64,000 nt of DNA from Azomonas macrocytogenes (GCF_014191985.1 NZ_JACHXI010000011.1:53703-117702), one strand, 5' to 3'. Positions 8,460 to 18,242 are shown, counted from the first letter of the stretch. Numbers and translations: made by a program. Notes: generated by a model not told the origin, from the sequence alone.

Positions 8460-11400
8460 TTATATCGTCTCCTGGGCCTGACGCTGTTGCAGTTTCTCCG
8501 CGATGGCATCCATCTTCGGCTTGACTATCTGTAGCTGTTTCGTCTGCTTGTTGACGATATAGCGGTTGGCGAACAGCGAGAGAACGTCTGAATCCGGGTT
8601 GGGGAATGCGCCAAGAACACGGATATTGTTACTGCTGCAGGCATCGAAAATCTTCTTTACGTTGGTGTGGTGCAGCGTACCGATTTCGTCGATCGGCCAG
8701 TGAATGGTGGCGGGAGAGGCGCCACGTAGTAGGCGGGTGAAGGCCAACAGGAATTTGCACAGGATCAGGTAAGCCATGCCATGGCTGGAGGATTCGTTGA
8801 GCTGGCGGTCGGTGCGGATCACCAGATCGCTGTTGCCTTCGCGCAGGCGCAGTTCGATTTCCAGCAGCCCGGCGATTCCGCCGCTGAGAGCCGAGCGACC
8901 GATGATATCCAAGGCCCGGCGCATGCTGCTGGTGTAGTCCTCGCCGGGCAGGTCGTTGAAGCCGTCTGTGCGCCATTGCTGGAAAGCCTTGATGAAGGCC
9001 TTGAGTTCAGGCCAGAACTCCAGTTCGCTGATTCGCGAGCGAATGCGCACTGCCGAATCGGATACGCCATCGAGAAAGAGTTCTTCGCTGACTTCGCGGG
9101 TAATGCGGATACTTTGCGTAACGATGCTGCGATCGATGTCGACCAGGACATCATAGTAATTATTGAGCTCCAGGCCGAAGATCCGGCCCTGTTCGCGCAG
9201 CGCCATGATGCTTTGCGGCACCATGACGTTGAGCAATTGCTCCAGGTGCGGCACCAGCTTGCGATGATCCAGAAGCGGAATGCCGCGCTCGCCGACCAGA
9301 GTGCATTCTTCGCGGCTGCGCTCCCAGGTTTCTGCCAGGCTGGAGCCGGATTGGCCGGCGATCAAGGTATCGAAGTGTTCGACATGGGCCTTGATGGCCG
9401 CCAGCAGTTGCTCGCGACTTTGCAGCAAATTCTCCCCGAGACGCAGCCGTTCGTGCAGCTCACCATCGGGAATGCTGCCTTCGGGCGGCAGTTTCAGTTC
9501 CTTCAGGCGGTGGAGCAGGGTTCTCAAGCGGGTCAGGAGCTCGTCCGCTACGGTTTTTGCCGCAGCGGCTTGCATGCGTAGCTCTTCCAGCCGACTGCGC
9601 TCGGCCTTGAAAGCAGCCGTAGCCTTTGCCAGTTGCTGCTCCAGGGTAGTTGCGCGGAGCTGACTTTCGCTCGATTCGGTTTGCAGCAGCGGTTTGCGTT
9701 GCAGCCAGTGGTGCTGGTACCAATCAGCGTAGCTGTGTACGTCGGAACGGCGTTGCTCGGCAGTGGCGATTTTTTTATTCAGCGCGTCCAGTTCCCGTTT
9801 CAGCGAGACGATGACGTTCTCGTCCACGCCGCGAGAATGCAGTTCGGCCTTGTACCAGTTTTCGCATTCCTTGAGTTCTTGCTGGGCTTTGCTCTGGCGT
9901 TGTTCGATATTTTTCTTGAGCTGCTGGATTTGTGCATAGAGGCTGCCGAGCACCTGTTGCCAGTACGCGGTTTTTTCCAGACGATCCGCGCCATGCTGGT
10001 TTTTCAAGTCGGCCAGCCATTGTTCGTGCTGGCTGGCGAGCTGCTTGAGTGCGCCAGTCAGTTCGGTGAGCTGCTTGCGCGCCTTGAGCTTGCGCTCCTG
10101 CAAGGCGGCATTGATTTGCTCCTGCTGGTTGCGCTTTTCCTCCTTGATGCGCCGGATATCTTCGCGCCGGTTGCGTTGTTCGGTGTGGCTCAGGAGCAGG
10201 CGTTGCTGTACGTCCTCCACGGCTTCGTTGGCTTCGATAAGCTGTTTTTCGGCGAATTGCTGCTGGTTTTTTGCTTCCTGCACTTCGTCTTCGAGGCATT
10301 GCCAGCGTTGGCGCAAGGTCTGCTCGGAGGCGGCGTGTTCCGGGGTTTCGAGGGCGGACAGATCGAGCAGCACACCGAACAGCGTGGCCTGTGCGTGCTC
10401 GGTGAGCGTGGGTTTCAGATCGGTTCGCTGCAGCAACTCGGGATGCACGACCTTGCCGATCTGTTCTTCCCAGCCCGGTTGTTCGCGGCGCAAGAACTCC
10501 AGCAAGGTGTAGTGGCCGGGGTAGAGTACCCGCTTGAGTTCGTCCAACTGGCTCTGGCGGTCTTCCAGCCGGCGATTGGCCTGGCGCAGGAGATGGTCTG
10601 CCGCGTCGCGCCGGGCGCGCCGCTGTCGCTCGCCAATTTCTTCTTCCTTGACCCTGGCTGCGCTGGCCTCCAGTTCTTCATCGGCACGTTCCAGGCGCTG
10701 CTCGAAGATGGCCAGGGCGCGATTCTCTTCTTCGGTATGGCCGCTGTTGTCGATCTGCTGCTCCAGCCGGTTCCGTTCGACCTTGAGCTGAAGCTCCTGG
10801 GTGTGGAATTCGTCCTGGCCTTGCTGGCGACGCTGATGAAAACCCTGCTCCAGGGCAGCAAGCGCATCGGTTTGCTGTTCGTGCTGCTGGGTGCGTTCTT
10901 CCTGCAGGGCATCCTGCTGGCCGCGCAGTTGTTCCAGCGCCATTTCACGCCGATCCTTGATCTCCTGGCAGCGGTCCTTGTAAGCCGCCTCCACGTCTTG
11001 ATGCTGCTCGGTCAGCAGGCGATGACGGGCCTGCAGGTTGTCCAGGTCGTCACGCCAGGCCGGGATCAGTTCCAGATCGATCTTGGCTTGCTCGATACCG
11101 CTGTCGAGGAACGCTTGATACTGGTTTTCGATCCGGTCGAGTTCGGCTTCGATCCGCTTGTTGTCGCCCTTGGCGGCGGACAGTTCCTGATTGAGTTCGT
11201 CGCGTTGCTGTTTCCAACATTCGTCCAGTTGCTTGAGCTCAAAGCCGGTCTGTTCGATGAGGACGCTGCTATCTTCCTGGCGCTTCCATTGGAGGGATTC
11301 ATCGACCTGATAACTGTGCAGCAGGCCGCTCAGGCGTAGCTCGCAGGCTCGCAGATCCTGATCGTCATGCTGGAGTTTGTCGAACTTGGGGCGGATGGCG

Positions 11401-12134
11401 TTGAAGCCCTGGATCAGCCGGCTTTCGCGTATCCAGGCTTCCACGCGCTGCAGGTTGAGGCCGGAGGCGGGCGGATTGACGCCATCTTCTTCCAGAATGG
11501 TAGCGATCATGGATTTGACTGTTTCCATCTTGCCTTCGCGCGAGTGCACCGCCCTGGCCAGTTTTTCGATGTGGCGCAGGGAATGTTCCGCTTCGCACAG
11601 GGAAAACTGGCGGGCATAGGCACGCATTTCGCCGCGGTCGCTGTCAGCACCGAGCAGAGAGCGATCATTCTGAATGATGGCGCGGAACTGGCGGGTATTG
11701 AGCAGTTTGGTCGTTGCTACGCCGCTCTGTTTGAGCTGGCGACCCAGTTCGGCCATGCCGAGGAAGGTCAGGAAATTGCCCTGGCGAGTTTTGATGTAAT
11801 CCTGCAGCTCGAAAGCCTTGCGTGCCAACCGGTATGCCACGCCTTTGCCATCCGCAGCGGCGGCCAGTACGGCCTGACACAGCTGGCCATCCATACACCG
11901 GTACTCATAGATGATGAAGCTTTGCTCGGTGGGCAGGTACCAGCGCTCGAAGCTGTCGCGGGTAGCGGGCACCACACGGCTGGGGTATTCGCCGTAGAAA
12001 ACCGGAACCAGTCGTTGCAGGGTGGTCTTGCCGGAGGCGTTAGTACCGCAGATATTGGTGTGATCGTCCACGATCAGTTCCACCACGCCCTTGAGATGGG
12101 TGTTGATCAGGATGATGCGATTCAGGCTCGGCAT
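8460..12134 (-). CDS. jetC: SMC-like ATPase of Wadjet/Mks system (MksB/JetC-like), 1224 aa
   Basis: This is a very large coiled-coil ATPase. Walker A is GTNASGKTT at residues 30-38. Two long heptad-rich arms (about 250-480 and 600-900, rich in Glu, Gln, Leu, Arg) flank a hinge. The C-terminal head has an SSSHGM signature-like loop and a Walker B IHWPIDE with the catalytic Glu at 1150. The family extrudes DNA loops and recognises small circular DNA. With KITE, kleisin and Toprim partners it acts in plasmid exclusion. I chose the ATG at 12134, which has GAGGAG seven bases upstream. The upstream in-frame ATG at 12185 lacks one. It is the first gene of the operon, whereas the usual Wadjet order places it third. 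Confidence 0.85.
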   Translation of the reverse strand: MPSLNRIILINTHLKGVVELIVDDHTNICGTNASGKTTLQRLVPVFYGEYPSRVVPATRDSFERWYLPTEQSFIIYEYRCMDGQLCQAVLAAAADGKGVAYRLARKAFELQDYIKTRQGNFLTFLGMAELGRQLKQSGVATTKLLNTRQFRAIIQNDRSLLGADSDRGEMRAYARQFSLCEAEHSLRHIEKLARAVHSREGKMETVKSMIATILEEDGVNPPASGLNLQRVEAWIRESRLIQGFNAIRPKFDKLQHDDQDLRACELRLSGLLHSYQVDESLQWKRQEDSSVLIEQTGFELKQLDECWKQQRDELNQELSAAKGDNKRIEAELDRIENQYQAFLDSGIEQAKIDLELIPAWRDDLDNLQARHRLLTEQHQDVEAAYKDRCQEIKDRREMALEQLRGQQDALQEERTQQHEQQTDALAALEQGFHQRRQQGQDEFHTQELQLKVERNRLEQQIDNSGHTEEENRALAIFEQRLERADEELEASAARVKEEEIGERQRRARRDAADHLLRQANRRLEDRQSQLDELKRVLYPGHYTLLEFLRREQPGWEEQIGKVVHPELLQRTDLKPTLTEHAQATLFGVLLDLSALETPEHAASEQTLRQRWQCLEDEVQEAKNQQQFAEKQLIEANEAVEDVQQRLLLSHTEQRNRREDIRRIKEEKRNQQEQINAALQERKLKARKQLTELTGALKQLASQHEQWLADLKNQHGADRLEKTAYWQQVLGSLYAQIQQLKKNIEQRQSKAQQELKECENWYKAELHSRGVDENVIVSLKRELDALNKKIATAEQRRSDVHSYADWYQHHWLQRKPLLQTESSESQLRATTLEQQLAKATAAFKAERSRLEELRMQAAAAKTVADELLTRLRTLLHRLKELKLPPEGSIPDGELHERLRLGENLLQSREQLLAAIKAHVEHFDTLIAGQSGSSLAETWERSREECTLVGERGIPLLDHRKLVPHLEQLLNVMVPQSIMALREQGRIFGLELNNYYDVLVDIDRSIVTQSIRITREVSEELFLDGVSDSAVRIRSRISELEFWPELKAFIKAFQQWRTDGFNDLPGEDYTSSMRRALDIIGRSALSGGIAGLLEIELRLREGNSDLVIRTDRQLNESSSHGMAYLILCKFLLAFTRLLRGASPATIHWPIDEIGTLHHTNVKKIFDACSSNNIRVLGAFPNPDSDVLSLFANRYIVNKQTKQLQIVKPKMDAIAEKLQQRQAQETI

Positions 12135-12259
12135 GCAGCTCCTCGAAATTGCAAAAGATGATGGGTCGCCGGTGAATGGGCGCACAGTCTAAGCAGCAGG
12201 CATGCACTTGCCGAGAAGGAAATCCGCAAAGCTTTCAATAGGTCGCAGAAAGTCGGGCT

Positions 12260-13645
12260 TTAGCGCTGTTGGGTGCGCTCCAGGGCCTGCAGCAAGACGT
12301 GGACCTTGGTGATGGTTTCCTGGTATTCGGCCTGCCAGTCCGAGTCCATGACAATGCCGCCACCGCCCCAGCAACTGACTTGCCCGTCCTGGATCAGCAG
12401 GGTGCGGATAGCGATGGAGCTGTCCAGCGTGCCGCGTACGTCCAGGTATAACAGCGAACCGCAGTAGATGCTGCGGCCAGTGGGTTCCAGCTCGTCGATG
12501 ATCTGCATGGCACGAATTTTCGGCGCGCCAGTGATGGAACCACCAGGAAAGCTGCTGGCCAGAAGGTCCAGCGCATCTTTCCCTTGAGCGAGGGTCCCGG
12601 TAATGCTGCTCACCAGGTGGTGGACATTGGGGTAGCTTTCCAGAGCGAACAATTCGGGGACTCGGATGCTGCCCGTCTGGCAGCTGCGGCCCAGATCGTT
12701 GCGCAGCAGATCGACGATCATCAGGTTTTCCGCGCGATCCTTGGCGCTGCTGCGCAGTTCTTCGGCCAGCGCGGCATCGATTGCCGGATCGGCGTGGCGT
12801 GGTCGGGTGCCTTTGATCGGTCGGGTTTCCACCTGGCGCTGCTGCACCTGCACAAAGCGTTCGGGAGAGAGACTGAGTACTGCGCCGCGCTCCAACGCCA
12901 GATAGCCGGCGAATGGCGTCGGGCAAGCCTGGCGCAGCTGGCGATACGCTGGCCAGGGAGCACCTTGGCAAGGAGCGCGAAAGCGCTGGGCATAATTGAC
13001 CTGGTAGCAGTCGCCGGCCTGGATATAGGCCTGGATGCGTTCGATGGCTTGTCGGTAGGTGTCTGTCGTCAGATCACTGGCGAATGGGGCGAGTAGGTGG
13101 AAATCGTCTTGCGGGTCTGCGCCGGCTGGAGCGGAAAACAGGCCGATCAACCGGTCGCGTTCGGTATCCGGCAGGCCGGGATGGAAAAGCAACTGGCTGG
13201 TGCGCCGTTGGTGGTCGCTGATCAAGGCCCAGGCGTACAGACCGAAGCGGGCAGGGGGCGTGTCCAGATCGCGCACGGCGCGGTTGGGCAGGGTTTCCAG
13301 GCGCTGGCCGAACTCGTAGCCGAGTAGGCCGATCAGGCCGCCGGCGAAGGGCAGGTCGAGTCCATCCGGCAGGCGCGCCGGCCCGAGTTGATCCAGCGCC
13401 TGGCGCAAACGCTGGAAGAAGCTGCTGCCGCTTTCGCCCGGCGCAGGTTCCAGGATGATTTGCGGCCAGGCGCTGAACAGATCGAAACGCCCGCGTCGGG
13501 CTATCGGACGCCCCGAGTCCAGCAGCACGGCGCCGTTTTCTCCGGCGATGCGGGCGAAGCGCCGGCCCGGGTCTTCCTGATAGGGAAGTGCCTGGATCCG
13601 GCATTCGGGCCAGCTTCGGGAATCATCAGTTTCTGGGTTGGACAT
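12260..13645 (-). CDS. pabB: aminodeoxychorismate synthase component I, 461 aa
   Basis: This enzyme converts chorismate and ammonia to 4-amino-4-deoxychorismate, the first committed step to p-aminobenzoate and folate, with PabA supplying ammonia. The chorismate-binding domain fills the C-terminal two thirds. The diagnostic PIKGT at residues 276-280 carries the Lys that separates PabB from anthranilate synthase (PIAGT). DRAENLMIVDLLRNDLGR and FPGGSITGAPKIRAM are conserved active-site segments. Length is normal for PabB. The start overlaps the end of the ATP-grasp gene by 20 bases, so it is the third gene of a minus-strand operon. pabA and pabC are not in the window. Confidence 0.93.
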   Translation of the reverse strand: MSNPETDDSRSWPECRIQALPYQEDPGRRFARIAGENGAVLLDSGRPIARRGRFDLFSAWPQIILEPAPGESGSSFFQRLRQALDQLGPARLPDGLDLPFAGGLIGLLGYEFGQRLETLPNRAVRDLDTPPARFGLYAWALISDHQRRTSQLLFHPGLPDTERDRLIGLFSAPAGADPQDDFHLLAPFASDLTTDTYRQAIERIQAYIQAGDCYQVNYAQRFRAPCQGAPWPAYRQLRQACPTPFAGYLALERGAVLSLSPERFVQVQQRQVETRPIKGTRPRHADPAIDAALAEELRSSAKDRAENLMIVDLLRNDLGRSCQTGSIRVPELFALESYPNVHHLVSSITGTLAQGKDALDLLASSFPGGSITGAPKIRAMQIIDELEPTGRSIYCGSLLYLDVRGTLDSSIAIRTLLIQDGQVSCWGGGGIVMDSDWQAEYQETITKVHVLLQALERTQQR

Positions 13646-14609
13646 GCCCGAACCGCTGCTGGGTGAACCGAACCCGTTCAGCAGGAGTTTCCTGCGTGCC
13701 GGCTTGTTCGAGTTCCTGCAAATGGGCTTCGACCCTCTGGGTTCGCCAGGTCAGGCCGCTGTCGTTGGCGATCTGGATATTCAGGCCGGGACGGGCGTTG
13801 AGTTCGAGGATGAGCGGACCTTGTTCCTTGTCGAGCACCATGTCGACGCCGATGTAGCCGAGTCCACAGAGTTCATAGCAACTGGCGGCAAGGGTCATGA
13901 AGCCGTTCCAGTCAGGTAGCTGGACACCGTCCACGGCATTGGTGGTATCCGGGTGCTTGCTGATTTTGCTGTTGAGCCAAGTGCCATGCAAGGTGATGCC
14001 GGTGGCCAGATCCACACCGACGCCGATGGCACCCTGGTGCAGGTTGGCCTTGCCGCTGGATTGGCGCGTCGGCAGGCGTAGCATGGCCATCACTGGATAG
14101 CCTTGCAGCACAATGATGCGAATATCCGGTACGCCTTCGTAGCTGATGCTTTTGAAGATCGGATCGGGGGTGACGCGGTATTCGATCAGTGCCCGGTCGC
14201 GATGGCCGCCGAGCGAATAGAGGCCGGTGAGGATGCTGGAGATCTGATGCTCGATTTCGTCGTGCCTGATGATGCGCCCGGATATCGTCTTGTAGCGTCC
14301 TTCGAAACGGTCGGCGATGACCATGATGCCGTCGCCTCCGGCACCCTGTGCCGGTTTGATCACGAAGTCGTTATGCCCGTCGATGATCTCCCGGAGCCTG
14401 TCGATATCCTTTTCAGTCTCGATGATGCCGTACATCTGCGGCACCTGGATGCCGGCCTCGATGGCGCGCAGCTTGGTGATGATCTTGTCGTCGACGATCG
14501 GATACAGGCTGCGCTTGTTGTATTTGAGCACATAATCCGCGTTGCGCTGGTTGATGCCCATGATGCCTTTGGCCTTCAGGGCTTTCCAGGTTTTGATCAG
14601 GCCGAACAT
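13626..14609 (-). CDS. alpha-L-glutamate ligase-like ATP-grasp protein, 327 aa
   Basis: This is an ATP-grasp enzyme of the type annotated alpha-L-glutamate ligase-like (ATPgrasp_ST group). An ATP-binding segment reads DFVIKPAQGAGGDGI near residue 105 and the metal-binding end is LILELNARPGLNIQIAN near residue 275. Enzymes with this fold join a carboxyl-phosphate to an amine. The substrate here is unknown. It sits three bases after the 7TM transglutaminase-like gene, and this pair recurs in many Pseudomonas and other gammaproteobacteria, usually with a RimK-type zinc protease nearby, which is missing here. The pair is thought to act on cell-envelope peptides, but that is inference. Confidence 0.82.
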   Translation of the reverse strand: MFGLIKTWKALKAKGIMGINQRNADYVLKYNKRSLYPIVDDKIITKLRAIEAGIQVPQMYGIIETEKDIDRLREIIDGHNDFVIKPAQGAGGDGIMVIADRFEGRYKTISGRIIRHDEIEHQISSILTGLYSLGGHRDRALIEYRVTPDPIFKSISYEGVPDIRIIVLQGYPVMAMLRLPTRQSSGKANLHQGAIGVGVDLATGITLHGTWLNSKISKHPDTTNAVDGVQLPDWNGFMTLAASCYELCGLGYIGVDMVLDKEQGPLILELNARPGLNIQIANDSGLTWRTQRVEAHLQELEQAGTQETPAERVRFTQQRFGHVQPRN

Positions 14610-14612
14610 GGC

Positions 14613-16166
14613 TCAATCCTTGAGCAGCGCTTTGAAGCGCAGCAGTTCGGTCAGGCGATAGCCGCGGTAACGTCCCATGGCCAGCATGAAGCCCACCAGC
14701 ACCAGCAAGACGGCCGGGAAGGTGAAGATGAAATACACCAACTGCGGAATATTCATCAGCAGATGCGCCAGCGAGCCGGCGATGATGGTGCCGACCGCGA
14801 CCTTGAAGGCATGCCCGCCACCGCGTTCTTCCCAGGTGATGGACAAGCGTTCGATGGTCATGGTGAGAATCACCATGGGGAACAGCGAGACGGACAGCCC
14901 GCGTTCGAGGCCGAGCTTGTGACTGAACAGGCTGATCATCGCAATCAATATCACGACAAAGGTCAGGACCACGGAAAGACGCGGCAGCATCTGCAGCTTC
15001 AAGTGCTCCAGGTAGGAGCGCAGGGACAGGCCCAGGGCTGTGATCAGGGTGAACAGTGCGATCCCGAAGCCCAGTTGGGTCTCGCGAAAGGCCAGGGCGA
15101 TCAGTACCGGGGTGAAGGTGCCGAGCGTCTGAATGCCGACCAGGTTACGCAGGATCAGGATCACCAGCACGCCGATAGGGATCATGATCATGATCTGGTA
15201 GGTCTGCTGGGTCGAAAGCGGCAAGCCGTACAGCGAATAATCGAGAAACTGGGCGTGGGTATTCTGGTCCGTGAGCTGGGCCAGGCGGATGGCGTTGATT
15301 TCGCTGTTATTGAGCGTGAAGCTGACGCTTTCGGTTTTTCCCCCTTCCACGGTCACCAATGGTTGGTCGCCGTGCCACCAGATCATGCGGTCACTGGGCA
15401 GGCCCTGCTCGCCGGTTTGCGGATTGAAATACAGCCAATTCTTGCCATTGAAGCTGCGCAGCCAGAGTTCGGGAGTCTGCTGCAGTTGCTCGGGCGTCAG
15501 GCGTATCGTGTGGACTCGTTCCAGGGGAACGTGCGCGATGGACAGGATCGATTCGACGATGCGGGCCTTGTTGGACACGGAAGCATTGCCGCCCAGCAGC
15601 AGCTTGACATTCTCGTCGTTGGGGTTGCCGATACGCTTGATGGCTTCGCTGATGAAGGTCTCGACATCTGCCGAGTGCTGCCTGATGGGTGAGAGCAGGG
15701 CCTCCGCTGCGATTTTCTCGGCGCCCTGCATCGGGATGGCCTCACGGAAAATCGAGCCACTGGCGGCTGGCGCCTGTTGCTCGCCGTTGCCGCTGTAGCG
15801 TTTGGTCATTACCAATCGGTAATAGAGTGTCTGGGTACCCTTGGCTCGCCGCGACGACCAGGTGACGCGGCGATTGCCATCATTGCGGTTGACGCTGACG
15901 CCGTAGTTGTTGGAGATGAAGCTCTCGTTGAGGCTGACGAAGTTCTGGTTCAGTGGTGGGACGAACATTTGAACCTTGATCGGGCCTTTCGTGTTGGCGA
16001 CGAATTCGACCTTGGCGTCAATGCTCCACAGATCGTCGGTTTCATCTTCGGTTACCGGGATGCCTAGCACGAATATCTGATAAGCCGTGATGCCGATCCC
16101 CAATGCCACGAGTAGGGTGATGAGTATCTTCAGGTGCAAGGTAAGCGCGCGCATGGAAAGGATCAC
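14613..16166 (-). CDS. inactive transglutaminase-like protein with seven membrane helices, 517 aa
   Basis: A single N-terminal membrane segment (LKILITLLVALGIGITAYQI) is followed by about 230 periplasmic residues with the fold of an inactive transglutaminase, then a block of roughly seven hydrophobic helices from about residue 320 to the end. This is the architecture of the family named inactive transglutaminase fused to 7 transmembrane helices. It probably works with the ATP-grasp protein encoded immediately downstream. The reading starts with GTG at 16166, whose first bases overlap the stop of a tiny upstream ORF. An ATG four codons in, at 16154, is an equally good start. No catalytic triad is expected. 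Confidence 0.83.
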   Translation of the reverse strand: MILSMRALTLHLKILITLLVALGIGITAYQIFVLGIPVTEDETDDLWSIDAKVEFVANTKGPIKVQMFVPPLNQNFVSLNESFISNNYGVSVNRNDGNRRVTWSSRRAKGTQTLYYRLVMTKRYSGNGEQQAPAASGSIFREAIPMQGAEKIAAEALLSPIRQHSADVETFISEAIKRIGNPNDENVKLLLGGNASVSNKARIVESILSIAHVPLERVHTIRLTPEQLQQTPELWLRSFNGKNWLYFNPQTGEQGLPSDRMIWWHGDQPLVTVEGGKTESVSFTLNNSEINAIRLAQLTDQNTHAQFLDYSLYGLPLSTQQTYQIMIMIPIGVLVILILRNLVGIQTLGTFTPVLIALAFRETQLGFGIALFTLITALGLSLRSYLEHLKLQMLPRLSVVLTFVVILIAMISLFSHKLGLERGLSVSLFPMVILTMTIERLSITWEERGGGHAFKVAVGTIIAGSLAHLLMNIPQLVYFIFTFPAVLLVLVGFMLAMGRYRGYRLTELLRFKALLKD

Positions 16167-16291
16167 TCGTCAGCGGTTGCAAGAGGGCCGCCGGGTTTGG
16201 CGAAGGTGTAGGCCAGGTCTGGATCGACCAGAACGTCGACATCGGTAAGCGCGTCGGAGCCTGAAAGCGATAAGAAGAGTGCAAGTCTCAT
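16163..16291 (-). CDS. possible 42-aa leader peptide or remnant upstream of the transglutaminase gene
   Basis: A short ORF from ATG 16291 begins MRLALFLSLSGSD and ends ATADE. Its TGA overlaps the GTG start of the next gene (GTGA). The first ten residues are hydrophobic, like a truncated signal peptide. There is no convincing ribosome site. It could be a coupling leader or the degraded end of the zinc-protease gene that often sits here. I cannot assign a function. Confidence 0.22.
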   Translation of the reverse strand: MRLALFLSLSGSDALTDVDVLVDPDLAYTFAKPGGPLATADE

Positions 16292-16473
16292 AAGTCAGGT
16301 TTTTAAGAGCCGAGGGCCTTGGCTGGCTGGAGAAGAACTGCAGGTTGCCAGGCTGGCGGCGAGACGCATGTGCCCTATGGCGCAGGGCCGGCATTCTAGC
16401 ACGCGGAACCGGGTGTCGCGACACGGCCCGATATTCTTCGATGGGTCACCTCTCAAGAAACTATTCCAGGATT

Positions 16474-16560
16474 ATTGTCGACAATAGTCTAGGGTTGCAT
16501 TGACTGTCCGATGTTTTGTGGCTAGTTTTTGCCCATATTTATTTTAAAGTGTCGACAATA
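16474..16560. promoter_or_regulatory. two GntR-type operators (ATTGTCGACAAT) before prpR
   Basis: A perfect 12-base palindrome ATTGTCGACAAT lies at 16474-16485. A second, near-identical copy GTGTCGACAATA lies at 16549-16560 and touches the ATG of the GntR gene. The shared TNGTCGACAA core fits sites of FadR-subfamily GntR regulators. The arrangement implies autoregulation of the prp operon by its first gene product. The AT-rich stretch between them (16525-16548) should hold the promoter. Confidence 0.75.
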
Positions 16561-17282
16561 TGGATTCTGTAATCGAACAAGCCACCTTACTTCAGGAAGA
16601 CGGCGGGACGCTGTCAGAACATGTCTTCCGTCAGATTCAGAGCGCTATCGTGCGTGGCGATATTCCGCCGGGAGCGAAGATTTCCGAGCCTGAATTGGCG
16701 CGAACCTATGGCATCAGTCGTGGCCCGCTGCGTGAGGCGATTCACCGCCTGGAAGGGCAGAAACTGCTGGTACGCATACCCCATGTAGGTGCACGAGTGG
16801 TTTCGCTAAGCCACGCGGAACTAATCGAGCTGTATGAGATTCGTGAATCCCTGGAAGGCATGGCCTGCCGATTGGCTGCCGAGCGTATGACGCCAGAGGA
16901 AATCGACGAGCTGCGCCGAGTACTGGACACTCATGAGCGCGACGCGGCCTTTCGTGCCGGGACCGGTTACTACCAACAGGAAGGCGATTTCGACTTTCAT
17001 TACCGCATCATCCAGGGCAGTGGCAACGGTACGCTGGCCCGGATGCTCTGTAGCGAGCTGTATCAGTTGGTGCGTATGTACCGCATTCAGTACTCCACCA
17101 CGCCCAACCGGCCACGCCAGGCCTTCAATGAACATCACCGAATTCTCGATGCCATCGCCGAGCACGACGGCGAGCTGGCGGAGCTGCTGATGCGCCGCCA
17201 CATCGCCGCGTCCCGGCGCAATGTCGAACGCCAGCAGCAAAACCAGCAGAACAACACCACCACAACCCGAGGTGAAGTATGA
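16560..17282 (+). CDS. prpR: GntR/FadR-family regulator of propionate catabolism, 240 aa
   Basis: The N-terminal 75 residues form a winged helix-turn-helix ([30 protein letters not shown]), followed by an all-helical FCD ligand domain with metal-type residues (for example [15 protein letters not shown]). Regulators of this type head the prpBC-acnD-prpF operon in Pseudomonas and respond to methylcitrate-cycle intermediates. The final 15 residues are Gln/Asn/Thr-rich and low-complexity. The ATG at 16560 has almost no Shine-Dalgarno sequence and abuts an operator copy, so translation may be weak or the transcript nearly leaderless. Its stop overlaps prpB by four bases. It is unrelated to the sigma54-type PrpR of enterics. 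Confidence 0.85.
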   Translation: MDSVIEQATLLQEDGGTLSEHVFRQIQSAIVRGDIPPGAKISEPELARTYGISRGPLREAIHRLEGQKLLVRIPHVGARVVSLSHAELIELYEIRESLEGMACRLAAERMTPEEIDELRRVLDTHERDAAFRAGTGYYQQEGDFDFHYRIIQGSGNGTLARMLCSELYQLVRMYRIQYSTTPNRPRQAFNEHHRILDAIAEHDGELAELLMRRHIAASRRNVERQQQNQQNNTTTTRGEV

Positions 17283-18166
17283 GCAATACATCCGCAGGCC
17301 AACGTTTTCGCGATGCAGTGGCCACCGAGCATCCACTGCAAGTGGTTGGAGCCATCAATGCCAATCATGCCTTGCTGGCCAAACGCGCTGGCTTCAAGGC
17401 TATCTATCTGTCCGGTGGCGGCGTTGCGGCAGGTTCACTGGGGCTGCCGGATTTGGGAATTACCGGCCTGGATGATGTGCTGATCGATGTGCGGCGCATC
17501 ACTGATATCTGCGACCTGCCGCTGCTGGTGGATGTCGATACCGGCTTTGGTTCCTCGGCCTTCAATGTGGCTCGTACCGTCAAAGCCATGCTCAAGTTCG
17601 GCGCAGCCGCTATTCACATCGAAGATCAGGTGGGTGCCAAGCGTTGTGGCCACCGCCCGAACAAGGAAATCGTCACCCAGCAGGAGATGGTCGATCGCAT
17701 CAAGGCTGCCGTTGACGCCCGTACCGATGACAGCTTCGTGATCATGGCGCGTACCGATGCGCTGGCTGTGGAGGGGCTGCAATCGGCCATCGACCGTGCT
17801 TGCGTCTGTGTGGAGGCTGGCGCTGACATGATCTTCCCCGAGGCCATGACCGAGTTGAGCATGTACAAGGAATTCGCCGGCCTGGTGAAAGTGCCGGTAC
17901 TGGCCAACATCACTGAGTTCGGCGCTACCCCGCTGTACACCACCGAAGAGTTGGCCGGCGCCGATGTCTCCCTGGTGCTGTATCCGTTGTCAGCGTTCCG
18001 CGCCATGAACAAGGCCGCCGAGAACGTGTACACGGCGATCCGTCGCGACGGCACCCAGAAGAATGTGATCGACACCATGCAGACCCGTACGGAGCTGTAC
18101 GAGCGCATCAACTATCACGCTTTCGAGCAGCATTTGGATGCGCTGTTCGCCCAGAAAAAAGGCTGA
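17279..18166 (+). CDS. prpB: methylisocitrate lyase, 295 aa
   Basis: PrpB splits 2-methylisocitrate into pyruvate and succinate, the last step of the 2-methylcitrate cycle. It is a TIM-barrel of the isocitrate-lyase/PEP-mutase superfamily. Conserved features seen are the early [26 protein letters not shown] for metal binding, and the catalytic loop KRCGH (residues about 121-125) with its Cys. Length is standard. The ATG overlaps the regulator stop (ATGA), and prpC follows after 76 bases. It should be expressed with the rest of the operon during growth on propionate or odd-chain fatty acids. Confidence 0.96.
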   Translation: MSNTSAGQRFRDAVATEHPLQVVGAINANHALLAKRAGFKAIYLSGGGVAAGSLGLPDLGITGLDDVLIDVRRITDICDLPLLVDVDTGFGSSAFNVARTVKAMLKFGAAAIHIEDQVGAKRCGHRPNKEIVTQQEMVDRIKAAVDARTDDSFVIMARTDALAVEGLQSAIDRACVCVEAGADMIFPEAMTELSMYKEFAGLVKVPVLANITEFGATPLYTTEELAGADVSLVLYPLSAFRAMNKAAENVYTAIRRDGTQKNVIDTMQTRTELYERINYHAFEQHLDALFAQKKG

Positions 18167-18242
18167 GCCAGCCGCCCAGAAAAAATCCATAACAAGATGA
18201 CTTACCGTTTCCGATAAAAAATCCAAAATGAGGAGCATTGCA

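Noticed and set aside
9633..11339. A 568-codon plus-strand ORF
   Set aside because: It mirrors the coiled-coil arms of the SMC gene, whose heptads read as Leu/Phe-rich antisense. No start signal.
14103..15692. A 529-codon Asp/His/Gln-rich plus-strand ORF
   Set aside because: Antisense to the membrane helices of the transglutaminase-like protein.
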